DNA from: Metarhizobium sp964253915 | GTDB taxonomy: Bacteria; Pseudomonadota; Alphaproteobacteria; Rhizobiales; Rhizobiaceae | Assembly: GCF_964253915.1 (NCBI RefSeq) | Contig: NZ_CAXUSG020000020.1 | Span: 1-64,000, forward strand | Length of the DNA: 64,000 nucleotides | Direction: 5' to 3' | Part shown: positions 53,809-63,258 of the stretch, piece after piece | Numbering within the stretch: the first letter of the stretch is position 1 | Layout of the letters: the number at the start of each line of letters is the position of its first letter | Position numbers and translations under genes: made by a program | Notes under the pieces: model-generated | What the model was told of the DNA's origin: nothing | Seen by the model: only the letters and a program-made list of their open reading frames with translations | Database searches by the model: none

Positions 53809-55221
53809 TTACTCGATGAATTCGACGGTCACGCCCGGCTTGACCATCTTGGCCAGTTCGGTCGCGTCCCAGTTGGTCAGGCGGATGCAACCATGGCTCT
53901 GGGTCCGGCCGATCTTCGAGGGTTCCGGCGTGCCGTGGATGCCATAGGTCGGTTTCGACAGCGCAATCCACACGGTGCCGACCGGACCATTCGGACCCGG
54001 CGGAATTTCGAGGATCTTGTCGTTGCTGCCCTGCTGGAAGTTGATCTTCGGATTGTAGGTATAGCCGGGATCGAGAGCGATACGCTCCACGGTCACGGTG
54101 CCGGAGGGTGACGGCGTATCGGACGAGCCGATGCTGGCCGGATAGGCTGCAATCAGTTCGCCGGCTTCGCCATAGGCAAGCACCTGCTTGCGGCCCTTGT
54201 CGGCGACGATGCGGGCAACGATGCCGGTACGCGCCTCGCCGGGGTTGACCACCTTGACGATGGTGCCGGGAATGCTGAAATCGATGCCGGGATTGAGTTC
54301 CTTCAGGTAGGCTTCGTCCATGTGGAAACGCTCGGCGAGCATTTCCGTCGTGGAGGTGAAGGAAAGGCGCGGCAGCAATGCCTTGTGGGCATAATCCTCG
54401 GGGATTTCCGCGACATACGGCCCGGCGGCATCCGCCGGCGTGATGGTGTAGCTGATGATCGGCATGCCACCCGAAAGCCGCAGGCGTTCGAGGATCGCTT
54501 CGGTGTCGTTCGGATCGAGCGTTTCGCCGCTGATCTTTTCGAAGGCGCGGATCGACTTGGTGACGTTCATGCCCATCTTGCCGTCGATCACGCCCGGCGA
54601 TGCGCCTTCGCGATCGAGGAAGACCTGCAGGGCGGTGATTTCGGCGCGCGACTTGTTGTTGAGCACGATGGCCGGCTCGGTGTCCTGAACAGTCGGTTGG
54701 GTAGCCTGCGGGTCGAGCGAGGTGACGTCCTGGTTGTCGGCAGGGGCGGTGTTCTGCAGTTCGCCGTCGGCATTGTCGTTTTCGAAGCCGGGCAGGGACT
54801 GTTCTTCGAGCGGCAGGCGCGTCACGTCGCCATGGCGCGGCACGGTGCCGGTGATCGTGCCCGGATCGCGGGCATCGAAACCGTCGAAGCTTTCACCATT
54901 GTCGAAGCCCTCGCCATTGTCGCGGTAGGGATCTTCGTAGCGCGGCTGCTCGTTGCGGGCGAAATAGACATCGGCCGGCATTTCCGTGGCGACCAGGTTG
55001 CCATAATTGTCGATCAGCACGCGGCGGCCACGGCTGTCGATCCGCACCATGACCTCGCTTTCCTCGGGCATGAAGTCGAGGATGGACCCTTCGGGCGTGA
55101 CCAGCACGGTTTCGCTCTGATAGCGGCGGTATCTCTGCTGGGCTTCCGCGTCCGCGGCTGCAATCGCCATGACCGAAACCATGGTGGCGGCAGATACAGC
55201 AATTTTAACAACGTTTCTCAC
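53809..55221 (-). CDS. L,D-transpeptidase (YkuD) with peptidoglycan-binding domain
   Basis: A 470-residue periplasmic cell-wall enzyme that would form 3-3 crosslinks or attach outer-membrane proteins. Signal peptide (IAVSAATMVSVMAIAAADAEAQ), an acidic low-complexity linker (about 75-165), a PG_binding_1 domain (about 185-235: ALQVFLDREGASPGVIDGKMGMNVTKSI), a LysM-like part, then YkuD with HGTPEPSKIGRTQSHGCIRLTNWD (catalytic Cys445, His443). GTG at 55221 gives a clean signal peptide; TTG at 55254 is an alternative. Confidence 0.9.
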   Translation of the reverse strand: MRNVVKIAVSAATMVSVMAIAAADAEAQQRYRRYQSETVLVTPEGSILDFMPEESEVMVRIDSRGRRVLIDNYGNLVATEMPADVYFARNEQPRYEDPYRDNGEGFDNGESFDGFDARDPGTITGTVPRHGDVTRLPLEEQSLPGFENDNADGELQNTAPADNQDVTSLDPQATQPTVQDTEPAIVLNNKSRAEITALQVFLDREGASPGVIDGKMGMNVTKSIRAFEKISGETLDPNDTEAILERLRLSGGMPIISYTITPADAAGPYVAEIPEDYAHKALLPRLSFTSTTEMLAERFHMDEAYLKELNPGIDFSIPGTIVKVVNPGEARTGIVARIVADKGRKQVLAYGEAGELIAAYPASIGSSDTPSPSGTVTVERIALDPGYTYNPKINFQQGSNDKILEIPPGPNGPVGTVWIALSKPTYGIHGTPEPSKIGRTQSHGCIRLTNWDATELAKMVKPGVTVEFIE

Positions 55222-55254
55222 GGTTTTGGCGATCCTCGAAGCAGCGCTTTCCAA

Positions 55255-55621
55255 GCCACAGACACTCCAAATTTGACCCTAGTGTGAAAATCATGAATCT
55301 GTGGTGAACGTTCCATTAAATTTGAATCCGGCGTGTTTATGACCAGGGACCGAATGGTCGCACACCTTTGTCTTTGTCTCTCGAACGCGGGGTGGTGGCC
55401 AAAGGTTTCGGGCACGTGTCCTTATGGTTAGCATTTGGTGACTGCAGCTGATTCTCGCAATGCCTGCCCGACGCCTTGGCAAAAAGGCGTGACGGCGGCG
55501 AAAGCCGTCCTTTGCGATTGACGCAACGACACTGCAGCCACTATGCGATTGGGATGGCGGTTCGAACCGTGTTCGAACGCAGGGTGGAGATGCCCGCTCC
55601 GGCGGGCAAGGGAGGATTATC
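55255..55621. promoter_or_regulatory. Intergenic region between divergent L,D-transpeptidase and DUF4432 genes
   Basis: No gene seen. Contains an inverted repeat TTCGAA (55561-55566) / TTCGAA (55572-55577) and a hairpin GCCCGC / GCGGGC at about 55592-55607 just ahead of the DUF4432 ribosome binding site. Promoters for both genes are expected here. Confidence 0.4.
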
Positions 55622-56455
55622 ATGATCGAATTTTCGGCCACCAGGGGACCGCGCCTGACGCTTGATCCAACCTCGGTTCTGGATATCGGCGCCTGCATCG
55701 TCCACGGCGAGAACCTGGCGCCGGGACGGGCCATTCCCGACGACGGTGATCCGCGTATCGACCATTCGCTCGAGGGCTTTCTCTTTACCTGCGGCCCGGA
55801 TCACCTGCGGCATCCCGAACCGATTGAGGGTGATGCGGCGGGTCGCAAATATCCGCTGCACGGCGCCTTTGCCGCCCATCCGGCCACCATCGTGTCGAAC
55901 AAGCGCGAAAATGGCGGTGCCGAATGCCATGCCGTCGTTGACGTGCGTATGACGGAGGGTGCCCCGGCGCGGCTGGAGCGGCGCTGGCACATCGACGGCA
56001 AGACCGGCGAGGTGCAGCTCGACGACCGGATCGTCAACACTGGCGATACCCCGTTTCCACCGATGCTGATGTACCACATGAACATCGGCGCCCGCCTGTT
56101 CGACGCCGATGTCCGCCTGTCCGGCGCCATGCTGGAAGCCGGCGGCTTTCCCTGGACCTTCGGCAAGGATCCCGGCGGCGTTTTCTGCGTGCCGGCCGAG
56201 GGTGCCGAATGGGCGGAACTGCAGCTTGGCCCGATGGCTTCGCTCGGCGGCTTGTCGCTGCGGGTGGCGTTCCGCACCGATACGCTGCCGTTCCTGCAGA
56301 TCTGGCGCAACCAGGCAGCACCGGCGCACGTGCTCGGCATCGAGCCGTGTTCGCACCGCTGGGTTGGCCGCGCCGAGCTCGGCCGGTCGGGAGAACTCAC
56401 GGAAATCGCGCCCGGGGAAAGCCGGAGCTACGGATTGCGTTTCTCCTTTGTTTGA
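55622..56455 (+). CDS. DUF4432 / aldose-1-epimerase-like protein
   Basis: A 277-residue beta-sandwich protein with the galactose-mutarotase-like pattern DHSLEGFLFTCGPDHLRHPE, HGAFAAHPATIVSNKR, MLMYHMNIG and the LGIEPCSHRWVGRAELG end. The His and Glu resemble mutarotase residues. It may interconvert anomers of a sugar or derivative. GGAGG precedes the ATG. Confidence 0.8.
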   Translation: MIEFSATRGPRLTLDPTSVLDIGACIVHGENLAPGRAIPDDGDPRIDHSLEGFLFTCGPDHLRHPEPIEGDAAGRKYPLHGAFAAHPATIVSNKRENGGAECHAVVDVRMTEGAPARLERRWHIDGKTGEVQLDDRIVNTGDTPFPPMLMYHMNIGARLFDADVRLSGAMLEAGGFPWTFGKDPGGVFCVPAEGAEWAELQLGPMASLGGLSLRVAFRTDTLPFLQIWRNQAAPAHVLGIEPCSHRWVGRAELGRSGELTEIAPGESRSYGLRFSFV

Positions 56456-56533
56456 GAAGTTTGGAACGCCATTGAATTGACGCTGCCTTTGTCACAGCGT
56501 AGACCATCCCGGAGTTCAATCGAGGAGAACGCC

Positions 56534-56872
56534 ATGGACATTCGCGAGATCAACGACGAATATTCGGTCACCGGCCAGATCGCTGTGGAGGATCTCGACG
56601 AGATCAAGGCGCTGGGCTTCAAGTCGATCGTCTGCCATCGCCCGGATTTCGAGGCTCCGGACCAGCCGCGTTTCGAAGATATCGCCGCCCGCGCCAAGGA
56701 ACTCGGCCTCGAGATCAAGCACATCCCGGTCGGCCCGATGGGTGTTACTGCCGAAGCCGTCACTGCCATGGTCGATGCGCTCGACGAGTTTGCCCGTCCG
56801 ATGCTCGGCTATTGCCGTTCGGGCGCGCGCTCGACCGCCGTCTATCAGCAGACCCTGCATATCCGCGCCTGA
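56534..56872 (+). CDS. TIGR01244-family phosphatase-like protein
   Basis: A 112-residue protein. It begins IREINDEYSVTGQIAVEDLDEIKALGFKSIVCHRPD and has the active-site loop CRSGARS (Cys94-Arg99), both typical of TIGR01244 (beta-lactamase-hydrolase-like / DSP-like). Related domains are found fused to sulfide-oxidation enzymes. Function uncertain. GAGGAG precedes the ATG. A terminator follows. Confidence 0.87.
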   Translation: MDIREINDEYSVTGQIAVEDLDEIKALGFKSIVCHRPDFEAPDQPRFEDIAARAKELGLEIKHIPVGPMGVTAEAVTAMVDALDEFARPMLGYCRSGARSTAVYQQTLHIRA

Positions 56873-56887
56873 CAGGCGTTCAGGATT

Positions 56888-56915
56888 GCCAGCCTGCGGC
56901 TGCGGGCTGGCTTTT
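56888..56915 (+). terminator. Terminator after the TIGR01244 gene
   Basis: Stem GCCAGCC (56888-56894) / GGCTGGC (56905-56911) followed by TTTTG. Confidence 0.75.
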
Positions 56916-56976
56916 GTGGACCTGCGTTGACGACGCGGGTCCTTTCTTTTGATTCCAAAACGTTAGGGAGTTTTCC

Positions 56977-57321
56977 ATGAGCATCACCCGTATCGAGCCC
57001 GGTCCGCGCATGAGCGGCGCTGTCGTCCACGGCAACACCGTTTACCTGGCCGGCCAGGTCGGCGAAGGTAATGGTGTCACCGAGCAGTCGAAGTCGGCGC
57101 TGGCCGAAGTCGATCGCCTGCTGGCTGCTGCCGGTACCAACAAGTCGAAGATCCTGCAGACGATCATCTACCTCTCCGACATCTCCACCTTCGGCGAAAT
57201 GAATGCCGTCTGGGAAGCCTGGGTCGACCCGAAGAACACGCCGGCCCGCGCCACCAGCCAGGCTGCCCTGGCGACCCCGGACTACAAGGTCGAGTTCGTC
57301 GTCATCGCCGCTCTCGACTAA
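56977..57321 (+). CDS. RidA (YjgF/YER057c/UK114) family protein
   Basis: A 114-residue trimeric RidA-family protein, which deaminates reactive enamine/imine intermediates. Pattern: GAVVHGNTVYLAGQVGEGNGVTEQSKSALAEVDRLLAAAG, TIIYLSDISTFGEMNAVWEAWVD, then PARATSQAALATPDYKVEFVVIAAL. The family Arg is present, but the usual short EIEAIA end is replaced by VEFVVIA, so it may belong to a RidA subgroup with altered activity. Confidence 0.88.
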   Translation: MSITRIEPGPRMSGAVVHGNTVYLAGQVGEGNGVTEQSKSALAEVDRLLAAAGTNKSKILQTIIYLSDISTFGEMNAVWEAWVDPKNTPARATSQAALATPDYKVEFVVIAALD

Positions 57322-57339
57322 TCTATCCGACATTTCATG

Positions 57340-57371
57340 AAAAAGGCCGGTCGTTGGACCGGCCTTTTTTT
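57340..57371. terminator. Bidirectional terminator after the RidA gene
   Basis: Stem AAAAAGGCCGGTC / GACCGGCCTTTTT with a GTTG loop, between the convergent RidA and TPP-enzyme genes. A- and T-runs serve both strands. Confidence 0.9.
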
Positions 57372-57388
57372 GTCCGTGGTGTTTGTCT

Positions 57389-59041
57389 TCAGGTCCGGTC
57401 GCGGATCTGGCTCAGCGTGCGCGTCGGCGTGATCGCCTCCGGATCGAGCTTGATCTCGATGATCGAAGGTTTGCCGCTCTGGCGTGCGCGCTCGAAGGCG
57501 GCTGCGAAATCCTCGGTCTTCTCCACCGTTTCGCCATGGCCGCCATAGGCGCGGGCGAAGGCGGCAAAATCAGGGTTGGTGAGGCCGGTGGCGCTGACGC
57601 GGCCCGGATATTCCCGCTCCTGATGCATGCGGATCGTGCCGTAGATGCCGTTATTGACGAGCACGGTGATCAGCGGCAGGCCGTAGCGTACGGCGGTGGC
57701 GAATTCCTGGCCGTGCATCATGAAGCAGCCGTCGCCGGCAAAGCAGATGACCTCGCGTTCCGGGAAAAGTTGCTTGGCCGCAACGGCGGCCGGCAGGCCG
57801 TAACCCATCGAGCCGGAGGCCGGCGCCGACTGGGTCTGGAAACGGCGGAACCGGTGGAAGCGGTGTACCCAGGTGGCATAGTTGCCGGCGCCGTTGGTGA
57901 AGATCGTATCCTCGGCGACATTGGCTTCCAGCCAGTCCATGATCGGCCCCATCTGCACGGCTCCCGGTCCGGTTTGCGGCGGTGTCGACCAGGCAAGGTA
58001 GGCGGCATGCATGTCTTCCGTCCGCTTTGCCCAGGCGGGAGCAGCAGGCGGCGTCAACCCCTTCAGGGCGGCGACGAAGTGCTCGGGTGCCGCGGCGATG
58101 GCAAGATCCGGCCGGTAGACGCGGCCGAGTTCATCGGGATCGGGATAGACATGCACCAGCTTCTGCTGCGGATAGGGGATATCCATCAGCGTGTAGCCGG
58201 AGGACGGCATTTCCGAAAAACGGCCGCCGAGCAGCACGATGAGATCGGCCTCCTTGACCTGCTTGCCGAGTGCCGGATTGATGCCGATGCCAACATCGCC
58301 GGCATAACTCGGATGCAGGTGATCGAACAGCATCTGCCGGCGGAACGAGCAGCCGACCGGCAGCTTGTGCGCTGCTGCAAAGGCCTGGAAATCTGCAACG
58401 GCCTCTTCCGTCCAGCGCGTGCCGCCGAGGATGACCATAGGCCGTTCGGCTGCAAGCAGCATCTCGTGAAAAGCCTTGACTTGAGTGGCGCCCGGATGGC
58501 CTTCGACCGGCTGGTACGGCTTGGCGGCAGGTGCCTCGACGCTATCGACCAGCATGTCTTCGGGCAGGGTCAGCACCACCGGGCCAGGACGGCCGGAGGT
58601 GGCGACGGCAAAGGCGCGGGTGACGAATTCGGGAATGCGGGCGGCATCGTCGATCTCGCCGACCCACTTGGCGAATTCGGTGAAGGCGCGGCGATATTCG
58701 ACCTCCTGGAAGGCCTCGCGTTCGCGCGCTTCGCGCTGCACCTGGCCGATGAACAGGATCATCGGCACGGAATCCTGCATGGCGACATGCAGGCCGGCCG
58801 ACGCATTGGTGGAGCCGGGTCCGCGGGTCACCATGCAGATGCCCGGTTCGCCGGTCAGGCGGCCCCAGGTGTCGGCCATCATCGCCGCGCCGCCTTCCTG
58901 GCGGCAGACGAGTACGTCGATGTCGCTGTCGTGCAGTGCGTCCAGCACGGCGAGATAACTCTCGCCCGGCACGCAGGAAATCCGCTTTACGCCGTTCGCC
59001 TTCAGCGCCTCGACGATCAGCTCTCCGCCGGTTCTCTTCAT
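57389..59041 (-). CDS. Thiamine-pyrophosphate enzyme (acetolactate-synthase/oxalyl-CoA-decarboxylase superfamily)
   Basis: A 550-residue TPP-dependent enzyme. The proton-relay Glu27 is in VPGESYLAVLDAL, and the TPP-Mg motif is GDGCFMMHGQEFATAVRYGLPLITVLVNN near the C-terminus. The middle FAD/nucleotide-type domain is intact. The adjacent CaiB/BaiF transferase recalls the oxalate pair Oxc/Frc, but the active-site text is closer to acetolactate-synthase-like proteins of unknown substrate. It is the last gene of a four-gene operon. Confidence 0.9.
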   Translation of the reverse strand: MKRTGGELIVEALKANGVKRISCVPGESYLAVLDALHDSDIDVLVCRQEGGAAMMADTWGRLTGEPGICMVTRGPGSTNASAGLHVAMQDSVPMILFIGQVQREAREREAFQEVEYRRAFTEFAKWVGEIDDAARIPEFVTRAFAVATSGRPGPVVLTLPEDMLVDSVEAPAAKPYQPVEGHPGATQVKAFHEMLLAAERPMVILGGTRWTEEAVADFQAFAAAHKLPVGCSFRRQMLFDHLHPSYAGDVGIGINPALGKQVKEADLIVLLGGRFSEMPSSGYTLMDIPYPQQKLVHVYPDPDELGRVYRPDLAIAAAPEHFVAALKGLTPPAAPAWAKRTEDMHAAYLAWSTPPQTGPGAVQMGPIMDWLEANVAEDTIFTNGAGNYATWVHRFHRFRRFQTQSAPASGSMGYGLPAAVAAKQLFPEREVICFAGDGCFMMHGQEFATAVRYGLPLITVLVNNGIYGTIRMHQEREYPGRVSATGLTNPDFAAFARAYGGHGETVEKTEDFAAAFERARQSGKPSIIEIKLDPEAITPTRTLSQIRDRT

Positions 59042-59042
59042 C

Positions 59043-60239
59043 TCAGGCTTTCCTTTCCCATTGCAGCAGCTCTTCCAATACTTCTTGCGTATGCTCGCCG
59101 ACGCGCGGGCTTGGGCGCTCATACACCAACGGCGTTTCCGACAGGACGATCGGGCTGCGCACGCTCGGAATGCGGTTGCCGTCGCGGTCTTCCAGTTCGA
59201 TCTGCAATCCGCGGGCCTTCACCTGCGGGTCCTCGAACATCTCGCCGATGGTGTTGATGGCGCCGGCCGGCACGGCATTGCCCTCGCAGGCATCGAGCAG
59301 GTCGCGTTTCTTCCATTTTGCGGTCTCAGTGCAGACGATCGGCCGCAGTTCGGCGCGATTGGCGACACGCGCCTTGTTGGAGGCGAAGCGTTCGTCGTCG
59401 GCCAGGCTTTCGATGCCGAAGATGCCGCAGAGCCGGCGGAACTGGCCGTCATTGCCAACCGCCAAAATGAGATGGCCGTCGGCCGCCGGCACCACCTCGT
59501 AGGGCGCGATATTCGGGTGGGCGTTGCCCATCCGGTTCGGTGCCTTGCCGGAGATCAGGTAGTTCATGTTCTGGTTGGCCAAAACGCCGGCCTGGACGTC
59601 GAGCAGCGCCATGTCGACGTGCTGGCCCTTGCCGAATTTCAGGGCATGGATGAGGGCGGCCTCGATGGCGGCAACCGCATAGATGCCGGTGAAGATGTCG
59701 GCGATGGCCACGCCCGCCTTCATCGGCTGGCCGTCGGCCTCACCGGTGATGGACATGAAACCGGACATGCCCTGGACGATGTAATCGTAACCGGCAAAGG
59801 TGGCATAGGGGCCGGTCTGCCCGAAACCGGTGATCGAGCAATAGACGAGCTTGGGATTGAGGACCTTCAGGCTTTCATAGTCGAGGCCGTACTTCTGCAG
59901 TCCGCCGACCTTAAAATTCTCGATGACGACATCGGCGCTTTTCACCAGCCGGCGGACGATCTCCTGGCCCTCAGGCTTGCTGAAATCGACGGCGATCGAG
60001 CGTTTGCCACGGTTGGTCGAGTGGTAATAGGCGGCCGAGAGGTTTTCACCGTCAGCGCCCTCGACGAAGGGCGGGCCCCACGCGCGGGTATCGTCGCCAC
60101 CTTCGGGGTTTTCCACCTTGATGACATCGGCGCCCATATCCGCCAGCATCTGCCCAGCCCAGGGGCCGGCGAGAACCCGGGCGAGTTCGATCACCCGAAA
60201 ACCGGCGAGCGGCGGTTGCTTGGATCTGTCTGCTGTCAT
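59043..60239 (-). CDS. CaiB/BaiF family CoA-transferase
   Basis: A 398-residue type III CoA-transferase. N-terminal FRVIELARVLAGPWAGQMLADMGADVIKVE, RGKRSIAVDFSKPEG, TGFGQTGPYA and catalytic Asp181 in GVAIADIFTG match the family. The sequence resembles dicarboxylate (succinate-hydroxymethylglutarate type) transferases as much as formyl-CoA transferases. AAGGAA precedes the ATG at 60239. One base separates it from the TPP-enzyme gene. Confidence 0.92.
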   Translation of the reverse strand: MTADRSKQPPLAGFRVIELARVLAGPWAGQMLADMGADVIKVENPEGGDDTRAWGPPFVEGADGENLSAAYYHSTNRGKRSIAVDFSKPEGQEIVRRLVKSADVVIENFKVGGLQKYGLDYESLKVLNPKLVYCSITGFGQTGPYATFAGYDYIVQGMSGFMSITGEADGQPMKAGVAIADIFTGIYAVAAIEAALIHALKFGKGQHVDMALLDVQAGVLANQNMNYLISGKAPNRMGNAHPNIAPYEVVPAADGHLILAVGNDGQFRRLCGIFGIESLADDERFASNKARVANRAELRPIVCTETAKWKKRDLLDACEGNAVPAGAINTIGEMFEDPQVKARGLQIELEDRDGNRIPSVRSPIVLSETPLVYERPSPRVGEHTQEVLEELLQWERKA

Positions 60240-60255
60240 GGAATTTCCTTGAAGT

Positions 60256-61218
60256 TCAGGGCGAAAGAGTGGATTCTGATGTATCGGACACCGGCCGGGA
60301 GACGAAACGGCGTTCACGCCAGATGATGTAGAGGCCGGAGCCCATGATGATCGATATGCCCAGCCATTTGATCGCATCCGGGAAATCGCCGAAGACCAGC
60401 CAGGCGAACAGGGTGGCCGACACGATCTCGAAATATTGCAGCGGCGCCAGCGTCGAGGCCGGCGCGGCGCGGTAGGCATAGACCGACAGGATGCCGGATA
60501 TGGCCGCCGCGATGCCGACGCCCAGCAGGTGGCCGGCAGCCGTGAAATCCGGGATCGAAGGATCGAAGAGCGGCGATCCGCTGCCTTCGCCGAAAAACAG
60601 GATGACGGCGCAGATCAGGCCGCCCCAGATTCCCGTCTGGAACTGCATGGCCCAGGGGTCTTCCCGGTGGGCCAGCACGCGTGTCATCAGCGCGAAGATG
60701 GCGATGCAGAAGGCGGTGACGACCGGGAGGAGGGCAACGAAGCCCACCTCGTTGAAACTCGGCTGGATGATCAGCAGCGCGCCGAGGAAGCCGACGCCGC
60801 AGGCGGTGTAACGCCGCCAGCCGATGGTCTCCTTCAGGAAAATGCTGCTGAGGATCGTCAGGATCATCGGTTCGACGAAAAAGATGGCGATGGCATCGGC
60901 GACTTCCATCACGCGCAGCGTGGTGACGAAACAGATCATCGACAGCGCGATGATGCCGCCGCGGATGATGTGGAAACGTGTCTGCCGCCAGGAAATCTGC
61001 GCCAGCGCGCCGCGCCAGAGCACGAAGGGCAGCATGAACAGCGATTGCAGCAGGAAACGGAAGAGGGCGACCTCCGTCGAGGCGATCGTCGAGGCTGCCA
61101 GCTTTGAAAAGATGTCGATCAGCGGCGCGATCAACACGGCAAGGAACATCAGCATGATCCCGCCCATGACCTCGCTGCCGTGAATTGCGGCCCCCTGCGG
61201 GGAGGAACTGCTCGCCAT
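60256..61218 (-). CDS. EamA/DMT-family transporter
   Basis: A 320-residue membrane protein with ten predicted helices in two EamA repeats (LAVLIAPLIDIFSKLAASTI; GILSVYAYRAAPASTLAPLQYFEIVSATLFAW). It may export or import the compound handled by this operon. The start at 61218 is uncertain; ATG at 61167 is a shorter choice. It lies 16 bp upstream of the CoA-transferase gene. Confidence 0.88.
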   Translation of the reverse strand: MASSSSPQGAAIHGSEVMGGIMLMFLAVLIAPLIDIFSKLAASTIASTEVALFRFLLQSLFMLPFVLWRGALAQISWRQTRFHIIRGGIIALSMICFVTTLRVMEVADAIAIFFVEPMILTILSSIFLKETIGWRRYTACGVGFLGALLIIQPSFNEVGFVALLPVVTAFCIAIFALMTRVLAHREDPWAMQFQTGIWGGLICAVILFFGEGSGSPLFDPSIPDFTAAGHLLGVGIAAAISGILSVYAYRAAPASTLAPLQYFEIVSATLFAWLVFGDFPDAIKWLGISIIMGSGLYIIWRERRFVSRPVSDTSESTLSP

Positions 61219-61221
61219 CGA

Positions 61222-62175
61222 TCACAATCGTCCCGTTTTTGCGGCAAAACGACCGGAAACCGACCCGCACCACGCGGCAAACTCCACCATTGCGGTGTTG
61301 CGGTCGATTTCGTTCAGCGTTTCGTGGCGCATCTCCTCATATATGCGCGTGCTGATATTGGAGAATCCCGCCTTTTTCAAATGATTTGCGAGGTCGAAAA
61401 CAGAGCGTCCCCCGAAGGTCGCCGGATCCTGGCCGCCGCCGGCAAGATGGACCGGCAGATCGCGGCCGCCTGTCACCGAAAGGGCTCGTTTTGGCCCGGA
61501 AAACGTCAGCGCAAAAACGTCGATCCACAGCGACACGCTGCAGGCAAAGCCACACAGCGGATCGTCGATGTAACGCGCGACTTTCACCTCGTCATGGGAG
61601 AGCCAGTCGAAGGGTGTCCTGGCGCCGGCGATCGACCGGCCCCAGGCCTCGAATGTCAGGCGCGGCAGAATCTGGCTGGGCACGTCGGAACCCTTGAGCC
61701 AGCGTTCCATGAAAAGGATCGCCTGCGCTGCCCGGCCCGCAGGGCCTGGGTGAAAATTGGAATTCCAGACGGCAAGCGCGTCGAAGCGGCCGATATCCTC
61801 GAAGGCGGCATTCAGCGCGATCAGACCGCCCATGGAGTGGCCGAAGAGGATGACCGGCAGGGCCGGATGACGCTCTGCAGCCATGTTGCGGATGGCGAAG
61901 ACGTCCTCCAGCACCCGCTGGGCGCCGTCGCTTTGCGCAAACCGGCCGAGGGGCGCATCCGCAGCGATGGTCTCGCCGTGGCCGCGATGGTCATGGGCAT
62001 AGACGTGATAACCTTCGGCCGCCATGTATTCGGCAAACGGCCGGTAGCGTCGGGAGTGTTCGGCAAGCCCGTGGCTGATCAGCAGGATGCCGCGGGCATC
62101 TCCGGTCGCCTCCTGGTGGTGCCAGGCCAGATCGGCTCCGCCGGGGCTCTGCAACCGCCGCGTTTCGTCAAACAT
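61222..62175 (-). CDS. Alpha/beta hydrolase (lysophospholipase / monoacylglycerol-lipase type)
   Basis: A 317-residue hydrolase of the PldB/MGL group: ISHGLAEHSRRY, AHDHRGHGET, nucleophile Ser114 in GHSMGG, with late acid/His residues (MRHETLNEID). No signal peptide. ATG at 62175 is fixed by GGGGAGG. First gene of the operon; its stop lies three bases before the EamA gene start. Confidence 0.9.
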   Translation of the reverse strand: MFDETRRLQSPGGADLAWHHQEATGDARGILLISHGLAEHSRRYRPFAEYMAAEGYHVYAHDHRGHGETIAADAPLGRFAQSDGAQRVLEDVFAIRNMAAERHPALPVILFGHSMGGLIALNAAFEDIGRFDALAVWNSNFHPGPAGRAAQAILFMERWLKGSDVPSQILPRLTFEAWGRSIAGARTPFDWLSHDEVKVARYIDDPLCGFACSVSLWIDVFALTFSGPKRALSVTGGRDLPVHLAGGGQDPATFGGRSVFDLANHLKKAGFSNISTRIYEEMRHETLNEIDRNTAMVEFAAWCGSVSGRFAAKTGRL

Positions 62176-62346
62176 CCGCCTTGCCTCCCCAAGCCATGCC
62201 CGAACAAAGGGGATTTGTGCGGCAGAAGCAAGAGGCTCTTCGGCGACGTGCGAAAATTGCGCGTGCATATCGATTCAGGGTTGCATTTGTCGCGTGGGGA
62301 TGCTTATTTGATCCTGTTTTGTTCTTCATTGGCGGTGAGGTGGCAT

Positions 62347-63144
62347 ATGAGCGGGATTACTTTCCGGTCACTGGTTATGGCATGGCTTTTGATCATGCTC
62401 GGGCTGTTTTCCCCCACCGCCGCTATGGCGCAGGATGATTCGGAGGCCGCGGCGGCAAAAACGCAGGAGCAGGCGACGACCGGCCGCAAGGGGCGGACGC
62501 AACTCATCCTTGCGGCGAGCTGGCAGCCGGGTTTCTGCGAGCGGCGGCGCAAGAAGCCGGAATGCGCCAGCCAGACCGCGGATCGTTTCGATGCCAGCCG
62601 CTTCTCGTTGCACGGTCTCTGGAAGATCCGGAAATCCTATTGCGATGTCAGCGCCGAGTTGCAGGCCGCCGACAAGAAGCGCGACTGGAAAGACCTGCCG
62701 GCGGTGACCCTGTCCCCGGATACTGCCGCCTCCTTGTCCCAGAAGATGCCGGGCGTGCAGTCAGGTCTGGACCGCCACGAATGGGTCAAGCATGGCAGCT
62801 GTTCCGGGGTCGATGCCGAAACCTATTTCAGGACGTCGCTGCTGCTGCTGGAGCAGTTGAACACTTCGGCGGTTGGCAAGCTGTTTGGCGACAATATCGG
62901 CAAGCCGCTGACGGAGGTTCAGATCAAGAAGGCCTTTGAAGACAGTTTTGGCGAAGGGGCAGGCGATCGCGTCAAGATGCGCTGCAACAAGGACGGCGAC
63001 CGGCGGATCATCACCGAGTTGACGATCGGCCTGAATGGCACGGTTTCGACGGAGAACGCGTCGCTTGCGGCGATGATCGCCGGTGCCGGAACGACAAAAT
63101 TCGATTGCCCGGAAGGTATCGTCGACGCCGCCGGCTTCCAGTGA
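62347..63144 (+). CDS. Secreted RNase T2
   Basis: A 265-residue extracytoplasmic ribonuclease. Signal peptide (AWLLIMLGLFSPTAAMAQ), then the two T2 active-site segments FSLHGLW (His89) and HEWVKHGSC (His144, Glu145, Lys148, His149). Six or more Cys suggest disulfides. It cuts RNA via 2',3'-cyclic phosphates, probably for nutrient recovery in the periplasm or outside. GAGG lies six bases before the ATG. Confidence 0.93.
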   Translation: MSGITFRSLVMAWLLIMLGLFSPTAAMAQDDSEAAAAKTQEQATTGRKGRTQLILAASWQPGFCERRRKKPECASQTADRFDASRFSLHGLWKIRKSYCDVSAELQAADKKRDWKDLPAVTLSPDTAASLSQKMPGVQSGLDRHEWVKHGSCSGVDAETYFRTSLLLLEQLNTSAVGKLFGDNIGKPLTEVQIKKAFEDSFGEGAGDRVKMRCNKDGDRRIITELTIGLNGTVSTENASLAAMIAGAGTTKFDCPEGIVDAAGFQ

Positions 63145-63258
63145 ACGCTGCGGTTCGGCAGATCGTGGCGGAAAGCTGGGTTTCGTCATTGCCCGCGCGG
63201 AGCATTTCGCCTACATAGCGGCACAATCCCAGTTTTTCCGCGCGGAGCGATCATCCCA

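Noticed and set aside
57389..60239. Oxalate degradation pair (Oxc/Frc)
   Set aside because: Gene pairing fits, but the TPP enzyme resembles acetolactate-synthase-like proteins and the transferase resembles dicarboxylate types; kept as unknown.
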